A DNA stretch of 9,214 bases from an uncultured Eubacteriales bacterium. Its GTDB lineage: Bacteria; Bacillota; Clostridia; Oscillospirales; Oscillospiraceae. Below are positions 7,201-9,214 of the stretch, one piece after another (the stretch's first letter is position 1; each line of letters opens with the position of its first letter). The stretch lies in the NCBI GenBank assembly GCA_902475455.1, contig CABRZO010000094.1, positions 1 to 9,214 of the forward strand, written 5' to 3'. Made by a program: the position numbers and the translations under genes. A model generated the notes under the pieces. That model saw nothing but the letters and a program-made list of their open reading frames with translations, had not been told where the DNA came from and did no database searches.

Positions 7201-8301
7201 GAGACCCCCTATCTGCTGGGCCAGCGGTTGAACCCGGAAGAGCATGACCGGTATTTCGCGCCGGAACAGGGAAGCCAGATGGAGAGCGTGTACCACCACG
7301 GTGTCCGGGCCATCGAATGCGTGTTGGGCCGGGGCGTGGGAGCCCATGGCCTTTGCAAGATGGGAAGCGGAGACTGGAACGACGGTATGGATCAAGTGGG
7401 AGTGGCCGGAAAAGGCGAGAGTGTCTGGCTCACCTGGTTTGCGGCGCTGGTATTGCGTCGATACGCCCGGGTATGTGAGGCCATGTCTGACCCGGAGCGG
7501 GCCGGCCGCTACCGGGAAACCGCTGACAGCCTGGTCAAAGCGGCGGAACACTGCTGGGATGGAGCCTGGTTCCTGCGGGGGTATTTTGACTCCGGCAAAC
7601 CGCTGGGGGGCAAAAGCTGCCCGGAGTGCCAGATCGACTCCATCTCCCAGAGCTTTGCCGCCCTGGCGGGAGCGGACCGGGAAAAAGTCCTTCAAGCACT
7701 GGAAAGTGCCCAGAGGGTTCTGCTGGATGGAAGCAGTGGCACCGTGGCCCTGCTGGACCCTCCCTTTGACGGAAAGGGGACAAATCCGGGCTATATTGCC
7801 GATTATCGCCCCGGAAACCGGGAAAATGGCGGCCAGTACACCCACGCGGCGGTTTGGCTGGCGCTGGCTTGGTTCCGGATGGGACAGCCGGACCGGGGCT
7901 GGAGAATTCTGCGTACCATGCTGCCGGAGCATCACCCTATAGATCGGTACCAGGGGGAGTGCTTTGTGCTGGCGGCGGACGTCTGCCGGGAGGAAGGAAA
8001 GGAAGGGGCCGCCGGCTGGACCTGGTACACCGGCGCCGCCGGCTGGTACTGGCGGGTTGCGGTTCAGGAATTGCTGGGGCTTCGGTTCCGGGGCGGTCTG
8101 CTCTATCTGGAGCCTCAGCTGCCCTTCAGCTGGCCGGGATATGAGGCCCGGCTGAAGCTGTCCCAGGGTGTGCTGGAAATTCAGGTGGTTTTTGGTGCGG
8201 AAAACAGGCTGACACTGGACGGAACCCCTGTCTCCCAAGGAGTTGACTGCACGCGCCTGGAGGGGCATCATTGCCTCCGGATGGAAATTCTGCAAAAATA
8301 A
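1237..8301 (+). CDS. Cyclic beta-1,2-glucan synthase-like protein (GT84, glucoamylase-like GH189-type and GH94 domains)
   Basis: This 2354-residue membrane enzyme resembles NdvB/Cgs, which make beta-1,2-glucan from UDP-glucose, close it into a ring and trim it by phosphorolysis. Residues 1-255 are a soluble helical region without signal peptide. Membrane segments lie near 258-282 and 285-305. The GT84 domain follows (about 310-640), with GWERKRG at 421-427, DSD at 463-465, HPLNRP, SHDILEG at 575-581 and QHRW at 609-612. More membrane segments lie between 653 and 807. A glucoamylase-like domain (about 850-1195) has RTSPTNIG at 862, DSGN at 931-934, Glu1000, Glu1044 in MFEY, WGISES at 1082-1087 and SHHMGMS at 1173-1179; in characterised synthases it cyclises. 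A basic linker (1215-1226) and a weakly conserved beta-sandwich (about 1250-1410) lead to a spacer with GISGDDPIVL at 1508. The GH94 module (about 1630-2300) has TPWSNDP, GFRDQLQD with Asp1909, VRTRISDD, GDWND with putative acid Asp2049, ENGGQYTHAA at 2196 and WYTGAAGW. NdvB and Cgs have about 2830-2870 residues, so this is a compact version. All catalytic motifs look intact. Ring formation and linkage are inferred from family; a linear product is possible. Confidence 0.93.
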   Translation: MDGSVAFEAGKTAAEQLPSGDLRRTGPLLRQLTIYLRQLRHRIGQKQGTLKPEDPDRWLLDNQYLIELAAQSAREGFRGVKKLPAEGPEVGSFRLIALARVLSQQRDPFSHQEITDFLEGVQSVVPLLEREGRSLLFALQFVALEALASALRAPEDTREAAFSHAFANLRQWNDLDFQMVSEQTSRIHQAFLEDPTGEYALMPPSDRGRYRQRLEQLARKQGEEEGLLAQSLVSQAGTRHIGFQLYGEDSLLLRVVQGLYFPCLALFSLLLSLGIGFFVGLSWSFLPLWPLMFAMLKTVADAVLLRVLPRRPVFRLSLSGGLTQKERTLLVKTVILTGESSLEEVRQLECIYLANRDCGRELSLGLLADLPERGEPISQRDRDLIRRMESAFDGLNRRYDGRFFLLFRTPVYQSKQSAFVGWERKRGALLELARMLRSRRSAIEVYSGDRTRLNGVKYLVTLDSDTDPGVGGIRPLVGAMGHPLNRPVLDPETGVVLQGYAILQPQIRCQLSAARVTPFARLFSGGAGTDPYRSCGSELCHDLFDESSFCGKGILDIDCFLVCLDGRFPEQRILSHDILEGAFLRTGYLGQISFRDGFPATVSGYYRRQHRWVRGDWQNLPWILSRIPTGVGREPNPLTPVSRWKLADNLRRSLVPVAQLICLLMGVLAEGRLGWLGCIALISLSLEPVVGFVAGFSLRGIGRRFHSMIWSGLGRTLLQIGVKLVLLPLEGWTNLSALTLALWRSLISHKNMLQWTTFAQQSAGKGRWLGSCVPMLVLGALALVLGTALGKVLAVFWLLSPLAVLALEQKQPNARLRPQERAFLLHEAEQIWGFFGDFLTPERNYLPPDNFQLRPYRGVAERTSPTNIGFAALSCLAAVDLDLESRDSALDRIAGLLDTLEKLEKWQGNLYNWYHTVTLAPMAPKVVSSVDSGNLCACLLALSTGLGELGRADLAHRALVLARDTNLGALYDKKKHLFYISYEPDTDTWSQAHYDLMASEARLLSYVALALGQVEHRHWGALSRAQTAAKGYQGMVSWFGTMFEYFMPHLLLPLPRDSFLYESLAFCACEQVRYGQKHSIPWGISESAVPALDQNGCYSYRANGIPAAALCYTPERPPVIAPYATYLTLSILPHRAVDNLQRLRSHGLGGKYGLYEAAEYSAGGIQAARSWMSHHMGMSLLAIDNVLRDQIQIRRFMARPELQAFRSLLEEEVPRNAKPLRRKKKHPGPGREVYPSEDYRLKGSGVQEEKPVCVLLPGASLSAVVTNSGYCYLTAEQESLTARQTPPAVYLRKKDRVLQLFPCQTGADLNWKLSDRRCDFSLGIDGAEVRLSIAQSEAQTLDWNLECSGELGDGTLFVVLHPQLAGERDFLAHPTFSLLRIETEQTGNSVTFRRRGGDGEHPELRCRWTGQGVTHETGPQAARRLRELGIPAREPGLLLELPLHRGEVGSSRLTLRLDAGEAGPQSPVDPVAMPVRDLAWQLLPELIFAPQLGQVGTPGPQRLLWELGISGDDPIVLDQVPKEKNAFCQAALAWRLLSAHGIPFDLVFLGTEAQADPLKAWARELEIPLGGHCGLHWVLDEPKNRGLLQGMACAELDRLPEREMKLGGQGWIPSWPVPSGKAPEVRWEGEYLTLTGGLPPVRWSIPLTNGRFGYLALDTGGGYLWSQNARLFRITPWSNDPWGQTGPEELAVVLDGTEISLFACGEDNPCSLTFGPGFLCWEKNFGGQIHTRVTAFVPQDRNERIFLLELEHLPPQAKLVWRLQPQMGEYVTQGLWARAEESEGKVWLKNPVTERSGICLSASTPWQELQLPQGRRRGVELTFSAQSVGSALVIQAGEPCGALAADDARQLLEETIALWRSRCGALQVETPDEALNHYLSFWGQYQVQASRMLSRTSIYQCGGAYGFRDQLQDICALIRSNPQLAEEQILRCCCHQFMEGDVLHWWHEIPGGGADAGVRTRISDDLLWLPYALSVWQEETGDVALLERETPYLLGQRLNPEEHDRYFAPEQGSQMESVYHHGVRAIECVLGRGVGAHGLCKMGSGDWNDGMDQVGVAGKGESVWLTWFAALVLRRYARVCEAMSDPERAGRYRETADSLVKAAEHCWDGAWFLRGYFDSGKPLGGKSCPECQIDSISQSFAALAGADREKVLQALESAQRVLLDGSSGTVALLDPPFDGKGTNPGYIADYRPGNRENGGQYTHAAVWLALAWFRMGQPDRGWRILRTMLPEHHPIDRYQGECFVLAADVCREEGKEGAAGWTWYTGAAGWYWRVAVQELLGLRFRGGLLYLEPQLPFSWPGYEARLKLSQGVLEIQVVFGAENRLTLDGTPVSQGVDCTRLEGHHCLRMEILQK

Positions 8302-8325
8302 GGTGCGCATTGAGGCAAAATCATG

Positions 8326-8331
8326 TATAAT
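8326..8331 (+). promoter_or_regulatory. Candidate -10 box upstream of the M16 gene
   Basis: A perfect TATAAT lies 25 bases after the synthase stop. No good -35 box is found at 16-18 bp spacing (TGCGCA at 8304-8309 is the nearest and poor). Transcription would start near 8338, right at the foot of the first hairpin. The box could also be chance; readthrough from the synthase gene is the alternative, as no terminator separates the genes. Confidence 0.4.
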
Positions 8332-8333
8332 GG

Positions 8334-8389
8334 GCTCTGCTGAATCTGCAAACTCAATCAGCAGCGCGGAGGGTGGACGAGCACCCCGC
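8334..8389 (+). other. Two consecutive hairpins in the M16 gene leader
   Basis: The first hairpin pairs CTGCTGA (8337-8343) with TCAGCAG (8358-8364) across a 14-nt loop. It can extend by two G-C pairs (8334-8335 with 8366-8367) past one mismatch. The second pairs GGGTG (8371-8375) with CACCC (8382-8386) across a 6-nt loop and extends by GCG/CGC (8366-8368 with 8387-8389) past a two-base bulge; the two extensions compete for 8366-8367. No T-run follows, so this is not a standard intrinsic terminator. It ends 14 bases before the ribosome binding site. I do not recognise it as a known riboswitch. Confidence 0.45.
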
Positions 8390-8403
8390 TTGATCAAATG
8401 ACT

Positions 8404-8409
8404 GGGAGG
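8404..8409 (+). promoter_or_regulatory. Ribosome binding site selecting a TTG start
   Basis: GGGAGG is followed by eight bases and then TTG at 8418. The in-frame ATG at 8442 has no comparable site at proper distance, so initiation at TTG is preferred. Only the sequence context supports this. Confidence 0.78.
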
Positions 8410-8417
8410 CGTATCCT

Positions 8418-9214
8418 TTGACCACAGAGCAGATTGAATTGATGCCCGGCGTCTGCCTGACCGCGGTGCGGACAGATAAATTTAAGAGCAGTTATTGGTC
8501 GCTGCGGCTGCTGACCCCGCTGAAGCGGGAGACGGCGGCCCTCAACGCCCTGCTGCCCTTTGTGCTGCGGCGGGGCACCGCCCGGCTGCCGGATATAACC
8601 AGCTTCTCCGCCGCCCTGGATGAGCTTTACGGCGGAGCCATCGAGCCCGCTGTCCGCAAGTGCGGGGATATGCAGTGCATCGGCTTTGAGGCCAGCTTCC
8701 TGGATGACGCCTGTGTGCCGGACGGCACCAATATTCTGGAGCAGGCGGCGGCGCTGCTGGGAGACCTGTTGCTGCACCCGGCTACCAAAAACGGCCGCCT
8801 GCGGCAGGATTATGTGCTCAGCGAGCGGAAGAATCTGATTCAGATGATCCGCAGCAGCCGCAATGACAAGCGGCAATATGCCCGGGAGCGGCTGGTGGAG
8901 GAGATGTTTGCGGGGGAGGACTATGCCGTGGGCCGCTTCGGCACGGTGGAGCAGGCGGAGAAAATCCATGTGGCCAAACTGTTCTCCCAGTATCAGACGC
9001 TGCTGGAGCAGTCTCCCATTGAGCTGTTTTACTGCGGTTCCGCCCCGGCCAAGCGGGTGGAGCTGGCCTGGCGGGAGGCCCTGATGGGTCTCCCCCGGGG
9101 GATGGAGCGCTACCCGGTGGAGACCGACGCCCACCGGCCCCCGGAGCGGGCCCCCCGGGAGTTCCGGGAACAGATGGACGTGGCCCAGGGCAAGATGGAG
9201 CTGGGGTTCCGGAT
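8418..9214 (+). CDS. M16-family peptidase-like protein, YfmF type, N-terminal part (runs off right edge)
   Basis: The 265 residues seen match the YfmF branch of the M16 (insulinase-like) family, whose members have about 420-430 residues and usually precede a second M16 gene with the active-site motif. Recognisable family segments are VRTDKFKSSYWSLRLLTPL near residues 17-35, ALNALLPFVLRRGT near 41-54, a DELYGG segment near 67-72, and SERKNLIQMIRSSRNDKRQYARERLVEEMF in the second half, followed by SPIELFYCGS. The zinc-binding HxxEH is absent: the place where active homologues have it reads LLPFVLRRG. The protein is therefore expected to be the non-catalytic half of a heterodimer, as in other paired M16 proteins. 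Annotation pipelines link this family to EF-P 5-aminopentanol modification by association; the direct role is uncertain. TTG at 8418 is chosen over the ATG eight codons later because of the GGGAGG site. It lies 116 bases after the synthase stop on the same strand. No signal peptide is present, suggesting a cytoplasmic protein. Confidence 0.88.
   Translation, partial: MTTEQIELMPGVCLTAVRTDKFKSSYWSLRLLTPLKRETAALNALLPFVLRRGTARLPDITSFSAALDELYGGAIEPAVRKCGDMQCIGFEASFLDDACVPDGTNILEQAAALLGDLLLHPATKNGRLRQDYVLSERKNLIQMIRSSRNDKRQYARERLVEEMFAGEDYAVGRFGTVEQAEKIHVAKLFSQYQTLLEQSPIELFYCGSAPAKRVELAWREALMGLPRGMERYPVETDAHRPPERAPREFREQMDVAQGKMELGFR

Noticed and set aside
8008..8046. 12-bp exact direct repeat GCCGCCGGCTGG, copies at 8008 and 8035
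   Set aside because: It encodes the repeated AAGW of a conserved GH94 segment (GWTWYTGxAGW) and is explained by protein sequence and codon bias.
8334..8389. Intrinsic terminator for the synthase gene
   Set aside because: Hairpins are present but neither is followed by a T-run, so termination is not supported.
6598..8397. 599-codon open frame on the minus strand opposite the synthase
   Set aside because: It is antisense to the GH94 domain and open because of the high GC content of the gene; its translation shows low-complexity Pro/Gln/Gly/Arg-rich sequence without family motifs. The same holds for the long minus-strand frame at 2092-3354.
8398..8421. Seven-codon ORF (ATG at 8398) whose TGA overlaps the TTG start of the M16 gene
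   Set aside because: The overlap suggests a coupling leader peptide, but no ribosome binding site precedes it and so short an ORF is expected by chance.

Overview
The window looks like chromosomal sequence from a GC-rich low-GC-phylum relative, most likely an Oscillospiraceae-type gut clostridium. This is an inference from three things: high GC content, strong GGAGG-type ribosome binding sites, and the ylxM-ffh and YfmF neighbourhood typical of Firmicutes. I see no mobile element, CRISPR array, tRNA or rRNA.

Layout: (1) 1-1077, minus strand: the 5' part of ffh (SRP GTPase, running off the left edge) preceded by its usual partner ylxM, three bases apart. (2) 1078-1236: a 159-bp divergent intergenic region. 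It holds two good sigma-A-type promoters whose footprints overlap, a perfect 7-bp-arm palindrome over one -35 box, and an 8-bp direct repeat bracketing the palindrome. (3) 1237-8301, plus strand: one very large gene (2354 aa) for a membrane-bound cyclic beta-1,2-glucan synthase-like enzyme. It combines a GT84 glycosyltransferase, membrane segments, a central glucoamylase-like (GH189-type) domain and a C-terminal GH94 phosphorylase-type domain. It is several hundred residues shorter than the rhizobial and Brucella homologues but keeps the recognisable motifs of each catalytic module. (4) 8302-8417: a short intergenic region with a perfect TATAAT and two hairpins but no U-tract. (5) 8418 to the right edge, plus strand: the N-terminal 265 residues of an M16-family peptidase-like protein of the YfmF type, starting at TTG and lacking the HxxEH zinc motif.

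How they fit together: ylxM-ffh is the housekeeping membrane-protein targeting operon. The synthase is divergently transcribed from it and probably has its own promoter. By family knowledge it would polymerise glucose from UDP-glucose on the inner face of the membrane, cyclise the chain with the central domain and trim it with the GH94 domain. No exporter or glucan-modifying gene is visible here. The M16 gene downstream probably has its own promoter and starts a separate unit. The most interesting items are the compact glucan synthase in a presumed Gram-positive and the compact, mutually exclusive divergent promoter region that would link or oppose its expression to the SRP operon.
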